Of a DNA stretch of 64,000 bases, positions 1 to 11,200 are shown one piece after another. The notes beneath the pieces were generated by a model. That model worked only from the letters and a program-made list of their open reading frames with translations, ran no database searches and was not told where the DNA came from. How positions within the stretch are numbered: position 1 is the first letter of the stretch; every line of letters starts with the position of its first letter. Source of the DNA: Anaeramoeba flamelloides (lineage: Eukaryota; Metamonada; Anaeramoebidae); contig JANTQA010000051.1 in assembly GCA_027625915.1 (NCBI GenBank), positions 4,030,501 to 4,094,500 of the forward strand, in the 5' to 3' direction. Position numbers and translations under genes: made by a program.

Positions 1-3
1 ATA

Positions 4-528
4 AACTAAATTCCAAAATTTTGGACACATCTTAAACAGTTGAAAGAATAGTAATGCTACATTTTACATTCTATTTGGGAATTATTTGATTTTACAAACT
101 ATTTCATTTTTTTTGTCTTTTTTTTTTGTTTTAATTACCTTTTTTTTAGTTATGTAATCTGTTTAGTTAGATCTGAAAATTTTTTTGGTGGTTGATAGAA
201 TGTTAGTGTTGAGTTTGTTAAATTGAAAAATAACATATAATTGGTTTATGGTATCTATCATTTGATTGACCAACAATTGTTGGTGAAATGTCAAAATATT
301 TACCAATACATTTATTGTTCAGCTCGTTTCATAATTTTGGACACACCAATTTTTTTTTTTGATTTTTCTATTTTTTTCTTTTATTTGTATGAAAATGGTA
401 TTTTATAAAAACATTAATACTCTGTTACTTAAATGTGCTTTTATATCACGCTTGGAAAAATATAATAAATTGAGTTTTTGTTTTGCTATTTTAGATTTTG
501 GGTGTGTCAAAATTTTTGGAATGGGGTT
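4..528. mobile_element. Tc1/mariner-like non-autonomous element, copy 1
   Basis: The ends are inverted repeats: AACTAAATTCCAAAATTTTG on the left, and on the right the reverse complement of AACCCCATTCC followed by an A/T run and GACACA. Both ends are bordered by TA (2-3 and 529-530), as expected for Tc1/mariner insertion. No transposase is visible in about 525 bp, so it is a MITE. Related copies lie at 32608-33145, 50068-51567, 43874-44325 (truncated) and 56065-56586 (truncated, reversed). All share an internal block around CAACAATTGTTGGTG and a second TTTTGGACACAC block near 330. Confidence 0.75.
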
Positions 529-703
529 TAATATGTTTATAAAGCTGATTGGGAATTTTGATCTTTTTATTTTACAATTCAAAGTAATATCTAAAGTAAC
601 AAGATCTTAAACCTAACACAAGATATTCTTATTTTTATTTTTTGCTGATTTTAAATTTTATTCGGTACATTTTTTTCGGGATTTTCCACGGATTATATAT
701 ATA

Positions 704-1270
704 AACTGTTTTTCAGTCATAGGGGTACAGTTTTATTGAAGAAATGGAAGACATTCTATGAGTTTAATTAATTACTCTTATCAAACTAAAATTTTCAATT
801 TTTAGATCAAAATCATTAGTTCTCATTTAGTAATTTTTTTTTTTTTTGTTTTTTGCTTTTTGCTTTTTTTTTTTTTTTTTCTTTTCTTGGACATTTTTTT
901 TTGTTAAAAATTAACTTTGAAAAAAAAAATGTTTGGAAAACCAAATAAACATTAAGAAAAGTGAGGCTTTGTATTTTCTTTTAAAATTCATACATTTAAA
1001 AGTAAAAAATATTATTATCAACGATTTTAATTTCCTAAAGAAATTGTGAATTTTGCACGAGATGTTCTAATGAATGGGCCCAAAAAATTTTTTAACATTT
1101 TTTTTTTTTTTTTGAAATTTTCGGTTTCTTTAGGGTTTTCTTTTATAATTATCGACTCTTATATGAAGTATATTATTTCTCGTGTTTCTAAACAATTTAA
1201 ATTTGGTTGATTCTTATAAATAAAGTGACTTTTTCATTTTTGGCTGGGCCCCTTTGATTAAAATGGAGTT
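704..1270. mobile_element. 560-bp TA-flanked MITE with AAGGGGCCC-type ends, copy 1
   Basis: A near-identical copy lies at 26630-27189. The ends are TA AACT...TTTTCA-TCA(A/T)AGGGG on the left and CCCCTTTGA...AAATGGAGTT TA on the right, giving an imperfect inverted repeat of roughly 30 bp flanked by TA. The interior shares GAAGAAATGGAAGACATTC and long poly-T tracts. There is no open frame. The TA borders and AACTC start suggest a Tc1/mariner relative of the other AACT-ended elements, but the inner end sequence is different. Confidence 0.65.
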
Positions 1271-2541
1271 TATTTATATATATTCATTTTAAATAAAAAT
1301 GTGCTGTGGTATATAAAAACGGTGTTTAAAATCTCATACCAATTTCAGAATACAACCCATGTATTTTTCACTTCTTTTTCGAATTCACAATTCAATGTGT
1401 AACTGGGTAGTATACCTAAGTTAAAATCAATTTTGAAGGTAAAATCCTTGATGTTTTAAGTTAATTTTAAATTATTGAATGAAATCTTTAGTATGTTTTT
1501 TCTGAATACAAAATTTTTTGTTTGATTATGAAAAATTCATTTTTTTGATAGAATATTCACCAAAACATGTTGAGAAATTGATTTCTGACTATTTTAAGTT
1601 TTTTTACTCAATTGGTCATTTTTCCAAAAATAATAAAACTTTTCCAATGCTGTCACCACACCCAAGTTTCTTTTTGGAAAAGTATGAGGTTTTTAATAGC
1701 AAATAATTCATATTAATAAACAAATAAAAATGTTTGGGGTTGTTTTTGTGTTTGGATTCTGAAAATTATTTTCGATTTTTTTATTTCTGTTTCAACCCCA
1801 AACATTTTTTTTCTTTTATTAAAAGGAATTTTTTATTATTACAAACCTCTAGTTTATTGATAAGTAATCTCTAGCTTGTGTATACAGTGAAAAGTTTTAT
1901 AATTTTTGGAAAAATGACAAATTTATTAAAAATCTAAAATATTAAGATATCAATTGTTCAACATGTGTAAAGAAATTGTATTTAAGCAGAGAACAATTAC
2001 CTTTTATCGTTATTCCATTGACTTTACTTTTTAATAATAGAACTTGAATAAACTAGCATTCTATTTGATTTTTGTTTCTTGTGGGTTTTTATGAACTTTT
2101 GATTTTTTGGTCTACTTTACTGGTATTTGAAAAATAAAATGGATAAAATTTTCACTTCTATTTCCTTAAATTTATTTTATAAAAGAGATTATCGAAAGAA
2201 ATTGGTTGTAATTTGTGATCTCTATTTATCTGTTTGGTATTTTTTATGTATATTTTTTTGTAACTTTACAAGAAGTGGGTGAAATAAGAATTCTAAATGA
2301 AAGTCAGATCACATCATTGAAAAAACAAGAATCAGCCACCATTTTATCCCATTTATTTTTCAAATATCAGTAACAAAATAACAAGTTTTTAATTTTGAAA
2401 TTCGAGTTAAACAAATCTTTGATGGTTATTTTGACAAGAGTAATTGAAATGTAATTGCTTTGCTTTTTTAAGTTTGTTTTTGTCCCAATAAGCGGAAAAA
2501 ATATACAATTCATTTTCCTTTTTCAAATAACATTACAAATT
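1271..2541. other. AT-rich intergenic DNA, nothing recognised
   Basis: No frame here looks coding; the open stretches lack ATG starts and are short. A locally inverted pair around CCAAACATTTTT (about 1728-1810) is visible: AAATGTTTGGGGTTG and CAACCCCAAACATTT flank a spacer of about 50 bp, so it may be another small foldback. No RNA gene was seen. Confidence 0.4.
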
Positions 2542-2544
2542 TAA

Positions 2545-2943
2545 CCATTGTGGAAAAAAAGTTCAATACAGTTTTTAGTTGGGAACATTACCGAAAATGA
2601 AAAGTAAAACCAATAAAAAGAAGAAACCAATTAACTTCAAATAATAATCCATTATATTATTTTCTATCAACCCAACAAATACAATTTAAATCTACTTGAT
2701 TTATAGAAATTGTAGGTGTGGTTTTGGAGATCTCAAAAATAGTCAATTTTTTGAACAAATTTTTAATAATTGATCAATCAAAGAAAAGCTCATACCAAAA
2801 GATAGTATTAAAAAAACTGTTATTGTGGCGAAGACTTCATTTTGTCTTTATTTATTTATTTATTCTTTTTTTAATTGATCTTACTTTGAATTTTCAGTAA
2901 GGTTCCCAATTAAAAACTAGGTTTCACTTTTTTTCCACAACGG
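2545..2943. mobile_element. H-family MITE copy 1 (TAA target duplication)
   Basis: A 399-bp element bounded by TAA on both sides (2542-2544, 2944-2946). The inverted ends are CCATTGTGGAAAAAAAGT and, on the right, ACTTTTTTTCCACAACGG. Subterminal sequence GTTCCCAATTAAAAAC also appears inverted as GTTTTTAGTTGGGAAC. Other copies are at 5148-5773, 13011-13493 and 40560-40803. Three-base TWA duplications are typical of PIF/Harbinger elements; that family assignment is inference. It ends 334 bp upstream of the Rac start codon, so it could lie in that promoter region. Confidence 0.75.
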
Positions 2944-3277
2944 TAAACTCACTTCTTGCAGACAAACTGGGTTGATAAAAGTAATAGAAGAAAAAAAAAG
3001 ATAATATTTTTACTATATACTTAACAATTTCCTGTGATAGTGAAAAAAAGTGTAATAAAAAGTTATTTATATTTGTTAATTTTATTAGGATTATATTGAA
3101 CAATAACTCTGAAGGGGACACTCACACCTGTTTGGTTTTCGGATCTTTTTTGGATCTATTTCAAATTTGAAAAGTTTCAAAAACAAGTCGAATCAAAGGA
3201 TTTAAAAAAATTTTCCACTTTTTAAAATTCATTTTTTTCAAAAAACACTTTTTAAATCAAAAACAAATCAATAAAAA

Positions 3278-3859
3278 ATGAGATCAATCAAATGTGTTGT
3301 TGTTGGAGATGGAGCTGTTGGTAAAACATGTTTATTAATTAGTTACACAACAAATGCCTTTCCAGGTGAATACATCCCAACTGTCTTTGATAACTATTCA
3401 GCAAATGTAATGGTTGATGGTGAGCCAATCAATTTGGGACTTTGGGATACTGCAGGACAAGAAGATTATGATCGACTTAGACCCTTGTCGTACCCTCAAA
3501 CCGACGTCTTTTTAATTTGCTTCTCTTTGATTTCCCCATCGTCATTCGAAAATGTTAAAGCCAAGTGGGTCCAAGAAATTTCACATCATTGCCCAGGCGT
3601 CACAAAGATCCTTGTCGGAACCAAATTGGATCTTAGAGACGACCAAGACACCATCCTTAAACTTAAAGAAAAGAACCTCGATCCAATCTCTTATCAAGAC
3701 GGAATGAAATTGAGCAAAGAAATTGGTGCAGTCAAATACATTGAATGTTCTGCTTTGACTCAAAAGAACTTGAAAGCTGTCTTTGACGAAGCAATTAGAG
3801 CTGTTTTGTCACCACCAAAACCTGATAAAAAGAAAGGTGGTGGATGTTCAATCCTTTAA
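3278..3859 (+). CDS. RAC1: Rac1-like Rho-family small GTPase
   Basis: A 193-residue intronless gene that would act as a GTP-dependent switch for actin, NADPH-oxidase or membrane-protrusion signalling at the plasma membrane. Every G-box is intact and in Rac1 numbering: P-loop GDGAVGKT (10-17), switch [10 protein letters not shown] with T35, DTAGQ with D57 and Q61, TKLD (115-118) and SAL (158-160). The Rho insert is present (about 121-138). The C-terminus has a KKK stretch and a CSIL CAAX box, whose final Leu favours geranylgeranylation. The effector loop is that of Rac rather than Rho or Cdc42. The start is the only ATG in an A-rich context (AATAAAAAATG) and aligns with the family N-terminus. 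The stop is TAA. Amoebae usually have many Rac paralogues, so one-to-one orthology is not claimed. Confidence 0.97.
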   Translation: MRSIKCVVVGDGAVGKTCLLISYTTNAFPGEYIPTVFDNYSANVMVDGEPINLGLWDTAGQEDYDRLRPLSYPQTDVFLICFSLISPSSFENVKAKWVQEISHHCPGVTKILVGTKLDLRDDQDTILKLKEKNLDPISYQDGMKLSKEIGAVKYIECSALTQKNLKAVFDEAIRAVLSPPKPDKKKGGGCSIL

Positions 3860-4682
3860 ATCTCTATTTTTTTCTTACTAATTTTCCTTTTTTAATTTTT
3901 TAAGGATTACTGTATCTTTTATAAAACACCCTTTCATAAAAATAAAAATCTAAAACAAAGCATTAATTTTTTTTACTTTTTCTTTCTTTTTATTAGCTGG
4001 AATTTTTCTTTATTTTTTTGGACTTTCCAGATTTTTTGTTGTTTGGCCTCTTTACTTATGTATATACAATACATAATATTTTGAATTAGGGATCATCGTA
4101 CCAATCTGTCCAAAATGTTAATTTTGCTCTGTTAGTTCAATTTATATTTCAATTAAGGGATTAGCCTCTACAAAGGAAAAGTCGAAGATTAAAGTATGTT
4201 ACTATTGAATGTAAATCACATTAGTGATCCATGTCTCAAATATCTCTCAAAAATCGATTAGTAAAATCGTACTTCAGTACGGGTAAATCCATTTAAATCT
4301 CTCAAAATTTTTACTTCCTTTTCCATTTTCAAATTTTTTTGACACAAGTTTTAAATAAAGCATTTTACTGGCTTAAATACTAAGAATCTTTGTATCAGTG
4401 GTTTATCTTCAAAAGATTCTTTCACTTGAGTTGTTTTGAAAGTTAAGTTAATTGATTTCCAAAAATATGCAATTGAACAAGAAATTTTATTAAATTTCTT
4501 CAAAATTTATCAGTAGAACCGATTTTTTCTATTGTTAAAATAATCTGTTCAGATTTACAAAACTCAGGTTTAAAATAAAAATTCATATATCCTTTTTTCT
4601 CAAAAACTTATACATTAAATGTTCATATAAACTGTTAATAAACGATTTGTAAAGATGATACTGGTTGTTTATAATTTCTACT
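3860..4682. other. Intergenic DNA downstream of Rac
   Basis: A/T-rich 3' flank with no coding frame. The AATAAA-like signals around 3940-3970 could serve the Rac transcript. A small hairpin GTACTTCAGTAC occurs near 4269. Nothing else was recognised. Confidence 0.4.
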
Positions 4683-4882
4683 ATATTCCATCACACTTTT
4701 AATACACAAACTTTAAACAAAATTTCAGAAAAAACAAAATTTCAAATTAAGGTACTAAATTTTGGATTCTAGAAAAATAATTTGTGTAAAAAATATACTG
4801 AAAATTATTGTGCTTAAATTTGAGATTTTATTGCAACTTAAATTTCATTGAAAGTTTGTGTCTTATAAGTGTAACTAACTAT
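4683..4882. mobile_element. Degenerate palindromic CAGTC MITE
   Basis: This is an eroded relative of the three intact palindromic elements at 5483, 52319 and 56163. The left part still reads CACTTTTAATACACAAACTTT and the right part CATTGAAAGTTTGTGTC followed by TATAAGTGTAACTAACTA. Arms and overall length (about 200 bp) match. Many substitutions make it the oldest copy seen here. Confidence 0.6.
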
Positions 4883-5147
4883 TAAAAAATTAAAATTTTT
4901 AAAAAATGAATGATCAAACGTATTTTTTTTTTCTCAGATACAGAGTATTATTAGAGAAAATTTCCACTTTAAAAGAAACAAAAAATTTCATAATAATCAG
5001 GATAAATACCGTAAAATTCTTATAAAATTCTAATAATAATTAAAATTTTTCTCTAAATATCATAGATTTCAATTTCAAAATATATTTTGCCCCGTGTATG
5101 TAATTGCACACAGAATTAGATATTATAGTATGATAAAAAAATATTAA

Positions 5148-5773
5148 CCATTTAGTAAAAAATTTTTCAGCATTTTTTTTAATTGGAAACATTAATATAA
5201 CCTGAAAATAAAAAGTAAGATTGATTTAATAATAGTAACCAAATTAACTTCAAATAATAATTTATATATACAATTTTCAATCTAATAAATAAAAAAAAAT
5301 TGGATTCCTTGATTATCATAATTGTAGGATGGTGTATGAGATCTGACAAAGACTTGATTTTGGAATAAATTTTTAATGATATGATCAATCAAAAAAAAAA
5401 CTACCAAAAGAAAGTATTTAAAAAAAATTTATTTTGTAGGTTTATCCATTTTGCCTTTCACCATTTATTTTTTATTTGATTACAGTCAGTTTCACTATTA
5501 AGGCACAAACTTTCAACGAAATTTAAGGCACAAAAAAACCTCAAATTTAAGTCACAAAATTTGGAATTTATATTTTGTTACAATTTATTTTTACTAGAAT
5601 TTACATTTTGTGCTTTAATTTCAGATTTTTTTTGTGCCTTAAATTTCGTTGAAAGTTTGTTCCTTAAAAGTGAAACTGACTGTAATTGATCTTAATTTGT
5701 TTTATTAGTAATTTTTTCCAATTAAAAACCATGTTGAAGTTTTTTTTTTCTCTTTAATTTTTTTCACAAAAGC
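5148..5773. mobile_element. H-family MITE copy 2, interrupted by a palindromic MITE
   Basis: Same family as 2545-2943, flanked by TAA (5145-5147 and 5774-5776). The ends are eroded (CCATTTAGTAAAAAAT on the left, CACAAAAGC on the right). The interior aligns with copy 1 through AATTAACTTCAAATAATAAT and TTTTTAATGATATGATCAATC. The alignment is broken by the CAGTC element at 5483-5682 and resumes with AATTGATCTTA, so that element jumped into this one. Without the insert and its duplicated TA the copy is about 424 bp. Confidence 0.7.
5483..5682. mobile_element. 200-bp palindromic CAGTC...GACTG MITE, nested in an H element
   Basis: Starts CAGTCAGTTTCACT and ends AGTGAAACTGACTG, with TA on each side (5481-5482, 5683-5684). 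The two halves are inverted copies of each other along nearly the whole length: AGGCACAAACTTTCAACG against CGTTGAAAGTTTG, and CAAATTTAAG against its complement. There is no coding capacity. TA target and CAGT ends fit a Tc1/mariner MITE. A transcript crossing it would fold into one long hairpin. Confidence 0.85.
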
Positions 5774-5776
5774 TAA

Positions 5777-8283
5777 TTAATTATTTATATGCGACAGTTT
5801 AGTATTATGGATACATGATTTTAGGTTCATTGTAACAATTGAATTTAAATTATTAAAAAAAAAAAAACAGAAATTTTAGAAAAAAAAATCCCCTAATAGT
5901 ATTAATGAAAATTATAATCTTGAATCATTATTATTCATACTTCAAAGTTGAAAAATACTTTTGTAAATGTACTTGAAAGTTTAGATTAGTTTTTTTTTTC
6001 TTTCGGTGATATAAAAAGCTTATATAATATGTTTAAGGTAGAAGATATAAATAACTAAATCACTGTGATCCAATTTAACGAATAAAATCGACACACTAAA
6101 CTAGAGTAATCTAAAGAAATTGATACTTAATTTGATTTTCAGAAAGAAAAAGACTTATTTTTTTTAGTATCAAATGAATTCAATTTTTATTAAAGATTAA
6201 ATAATTAATATATTGTTTGTTTTGATCAGTTATTTCAACTTACTGTTATTATACCATTAGTATATGATTTTCTTTATTAAATTCCAAAATATTTAACATA
6301 TTATTCATCTCAAAAAGTTGAAACTCTTCACAAAATCTATTAAAATGATATTTATAGAAAGTTAGTTAAGTTTCCTTAGTGTACTGGACACATAACTTAT
6401 ATAATATTAATTTATGATTTAACATTATTATAATTATATTGATAATAAAACAAAACCGTATCTCACTTGATTACCCGTAGTCAAAAATTGAAAATTCAAG
6501 TTTTATTTTTTTAATAATCATCGAACCTAAAATGTTTTGAAAAAATAATCGAAAGAATAAATTACATATAGCATTTGAATTCATAAAAGAATTCCCAGAG
6601 CAAAGTATAAATTTTACAAAAAAAGAAATTTTGTCTATATCCTTGAAACTCAAAATTCAAAATTTATCAATTTCTTTCTGAAAAAATAATCATTCTCAAT
6701 CAAATACATTAATGTTAAAGTTATTGGTTTTTAATAGAAATTATAATAGACCCAATTTTCTTAAGGTTAATTTGTGTTTCCAAACTTTTGATTTTTTTCA
6801 AATTAACTTTTATAAAAAATTATAAAGATAAAGAATAAAAAGAAAAAAAAAAAAAAGTTCAAAAAAAAAAAAAAAATCAAACAAAAAATTACAAAAAAGA
6901 AATTTGGTAAAAAAGATTCTGCTCTAAAAAATTGAAAATTTATTTTTAGAAGAATATTAGTACAAAACTAAAAAATGATACATGTCTTGAATAAAACTTG
7001 ATTTATTTGATCTAAAGAGACTCTTGTACTATCCGAACGAACCCAAGATAATCAATATTACCGATTTTGACCTTATAATTATTTAGTTAAACTCGAAATT
7101 AAAAAACCTCGATAATAATTACTTTTGGATGTTTCTAAATATAATTTATAAATGTTGGGATAGAATTATTTTGGGTTTTATATTCAGATGTGGAAAAGTA
7201 AATAAAAAAAAAAATAATCCTCAAAAATAATAATTTTTACAAAGTGTTCTTTAGTAAATAATGTAATAATTTATTGTGAAATAATATTTCTAATAGATTG
7301 TTTAGAGTCACAGAAACCATGTGAGCTAATAATACGATTTACACCCAATTACATTATATATTAATTTATGGCTATTTCCAAGAAAGTGGGGCAAATTTAT
7401 TTTAAAATATATTTATTAAAACTCAATCTTCAAAAAATTATTTAAATTTACAAAATCATTAACTACGATTTATTTATTCTTGATAATAATCCACTTTTTT
7501 TCTTAGTAATGTTATTACATTAACTAATTAAATTAAATTATCTTATCTTGATTTTATTGATATTTTATAGGGGTCATAATTAGTGTTTATTATTTTCTTT
7601 TTGATTGAAAAAATCATTTTCATAACTTGTTTAATCATAAGAAAATTTCAAATAGAATTAAAAACATATAAATGTTCTTGATTGTTTAAAAAATCATTTG
7701 AAAATTCCATATTTCCAGTTTTTTATTGAAATTGGTTGTTCATTGTTTTCACCAAAAAAAGTGTAATTTTTTTTTTCTTTATTTTTTGGAAAGTATTTTC
7801 ACCCAATATATTTTGAAATAAATCCCTTAGTCATTGATTCAATTGGTATTAATAATAAACCTACTTTGGTTTTGCCACTTAATGAATACCTCCACTAACA
7901 AAGATGATTTTTCGAGAAATGTAACAAAAAATGCCCTACTTTTTTGGAAATACCTTAGACGAATCTAGGGTGACGCTAATTCCTTAAGATACAATATGTG
8001 TTTCATTTCTGAATTTTCATTTTTTAAATCACAGAAAAAATTAAAAAAATATAAAAATGTGATAAAAGTATAATGAATTATTTCTATAATTAAAAATCGA
8101 ACTATTTATTTTCAAAAAAAAAAAAAGAAAATAATAAAATTAATTATTATAAAAAAGTGAGAGAAATTAAAAAAAAAAAATTTAAAAAAAAAACAATAAA
8201 TGAAAAAGTTCAAAAGACAAAAATTTTTTAAAAAAGTTTTCTCAAAAAAAGATAAAAATGAATTAAATATTTGAAATCTCTTT
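5777..8283. other. AT-rich intergenic DNA
   Basis: About 2.5 kb between the nested transposons and the PIGN 3' end. It is dense in poly-A/poly-T with no frame of coding character, no tRNA-like T-loop and no clear repeat shared with the rest of the window. PIGN polyadenylation probably lies in the 8040-8280 part, where A-rich tracts are densest (reading on the minus strand). Confidence 0.4.
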
Positions 8284-11200
8284 TCAATGCAATTCATTAT
8301 CATTACCATTTTCATTATTATTTTGATTAAGTTTTTCGATTTTCATTTCAATATCAACATTAATATCGTCAATATTAATATCATCAAAATCCTCTAAACC
8401 TGACTTTTTGCTTTTCTGAGGTGTGATTTTGTCTATTGGGCAATTGATCAAGATAAATTTTGGGATGAAGGAAATCAAGATGATGAAGGTGACGATCACT
8501 GCCGAAATGAGACCCTTAGTAAAGTAATGGGTTTGTTGATTACCGTCTGGCGAAACATCTGTAGTGATTATGAAGAATCCAGTTAAGAGATTAGCAAAGA
8601 AGTAAAGCAGCCATAAGGATTTCGGCTGAGGGTAATTCAGTTTTTTATAGATGACATAAATGATGAGTAATGTAAAGAAATGGGGCACGATCAGCTTTGT
8701 GAAAACGATGGGGATCATTATTTCCTCTTTGATACCGCCTACGAATCGAAAGCAAAATTCTAAAGAGAGGCTGGAGAAGCTTGGGTAAAAGCCTTGACCG
8801 TACATTGAGAAGTGGCATAGGATGACTGTTAAAGGTGGGATCAGTGCGGTGATCTGAGGGAACTTTTGAACGATCTTTTCGATCAAGGAAAGAATGATCA
8901 TCAAGAGGGCAAAGTATAGGGAAATGAAGATTGGCTCGCTGTTGTTGGAAAATAATAAAATGGGGCAGCAGGAAGCATAAAAGTAGCTTATGATTTTCAG
9001 CCTGTAGTCGCTATCGGTAAAGATGGGCAATATGAATGGCAGTATCAGGAACGTTAGGGAAAGGTATCTTGTTGGCTCCGAAGATCCCTTCGCGTTTTTC
9101 ATATCTGCCTTAGCCTTCATTATGATGAAGATTGTTAAGACCATCAAAATGATCTGGAATCCATAGATCAGGCGTTGCTTTACATTGATTTCGGAAAATT
9201 GAATTCCAAAGATCTTTTTCATTAGAAAAATCGGTACACCGATCAGAAATAAAAGCCCAATAAATAAAACAAAGACTTGCGTTGAAAGGCTACGTGGTAA
9301 GATGGGGAACCCACAAAGGACGATTCCTGTGATTAAATAATAAACCTTGTGTTTCTTTTCGAGCATATCGAGGACGTTAAAGATTAGCCAGAGGATGGGG
9401 ACGAAGATCCAAAATGTTGAAAAATATGAGATGACCAAATCCACAATGAGGAAGGAGAAGATGAAAATGTTGCTTTTGGAGTTCTTTTGCAAAAAGACTT
9501 TGCCCTTAATGGCTGCTTGTATATTTGGATGGTTGATAAAGATGATCCTCAAAAAGAAAATTAAAAAGAGCGACAAAATGTAAATCCTGGTGATTTGGAA
9601 TTCGTTGATGAAAAACGAGACGAGAATTAAAATGGTGAGCCAGAAGAGAACCTCGTATTTGAGATTATTGCCTTCGCCTTTTAATTTGATTGCCTGCTGC
9701 CTTTCGTGGCCGAGCACATTAGGAATGAAGGTAGCAAGCCATCCTAACCCGCATGCGAGGTAGCACAGGAGGATGAGAGTCTTGGTGACATTTGCGTTTT
9801 TCTTTTTCAATTTGAAGATGAGCTCGAGGGATTCGTCTAAAAATTGGTCTGTTTCCCGAATGGCCTTTTCGTAGCGCTCGTCGCGAATTAGATCTTGGAT
9901 ATCGGCGATCCGTTGCTCCATGTCCTCTTTATTGACCTTTTTGCCAGAAAGAACCAACCGGGTTAGCCAGCTGGGGTGCTCTCCTTTCAAATCTAGCAAA
10001 TATCTCGAACTTTGGACGCCATTGGCGAGGAGCGAGGCGCTTCTGAAATGCAAGTTGGGGTCTAACAAATTGATGTCTAGCTTCCCCAAGTTTTCAGTCG
10101 GTAGATCAACACCATTAAGGACGGATAGTAATGGCGCGATTTGCTTTTGGTTGATTTTGGAGAATTTGTATTGATCAATTTTGCCTGCAGAAAACAGTTC
10201 CTTATAATACTCGCTTCTTTGATCAATTTCCTGCCTAGACGCAAGTTCTGGTTTATTCAACCCGGGGCCCCACATTAAAAACGGTGTAGCCATTTGGTGG
10301 TATTCATGATCGCCATGTGCTCCTACAAAGGACATGCCATGATCGGCACCGATGTAAAACGCTGTGTCTTCGTCGTTAAACAAATCCTTTAAATAACTTT
10401 CCAATTTCATTGCTTCACCAACACCTCGGTTCATGCCTTTCGTATATTTTTCGCTTCCTGGCCGGAATTTATGCCCGATCCAATCAACAGATGTCAATAA
10501 AGAAAAAATGCCAATCTTGTCACCCTGTAAGGTCTTGGCGTATTTGGTGTCCTTTGAAGTTTCACCAATCAAGTCAATGAGCGCATCCATCATCATAATG
10601 TCTTGCTTTGGATATTCCCATTCCGTGAGTTTCTCGTTGTCATAACCAGTCCTTTTTGTGTTCGGGATTTCATCAAATAAATCACCATCTTCTAATTGAC
10701 ATGAAATTAAACTTAGTTTGGTATGGTGTAGCCATGTGTTTAATTTGAAATCAGATCCAATGTAATGTAACACATAATCAAATAATGTTTCGTAATTACC
10801 TATTTGGTGTTTAATTCATTTGTTTTGTATTTTAGAAATTTCAATTTTGAGACATTAAGTTTTCTGAGGTATTAAATTGTTTTAGTTTTTTGTTTTTTTA
10901 TTTTTTATTTGTTATTTGTTTGTTTTATTTTTTTATTGTTTTTTTATTTTTTATTTGTTTGTTTATTTGTTTTTCTATTTGTTTTTGGAATTTTGTTATC
11001 GGTTATTACACTTTAATAGAAATTTATTTCTCTGAAAACAATGTAATAAATATAGCAAAAGAAGACAAAGTGAAACTTTTATCTTATTTTTAAATTCGAA
11101 TATTCATAATATTGAAAATTGATTAATAAAAAACATCTTTTTATTTACTTTTTTTTTTTTTTACTTTAAAGTATCTAATTTGAATTGAATACATGTATTT

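Noticed and set aside
8284-8286. Non-standard code with TGA read as an amino acid
   Set aside because: TGG is used for Trp throughout, and TAA, TAG and TGA all sit at plausible gene ends.
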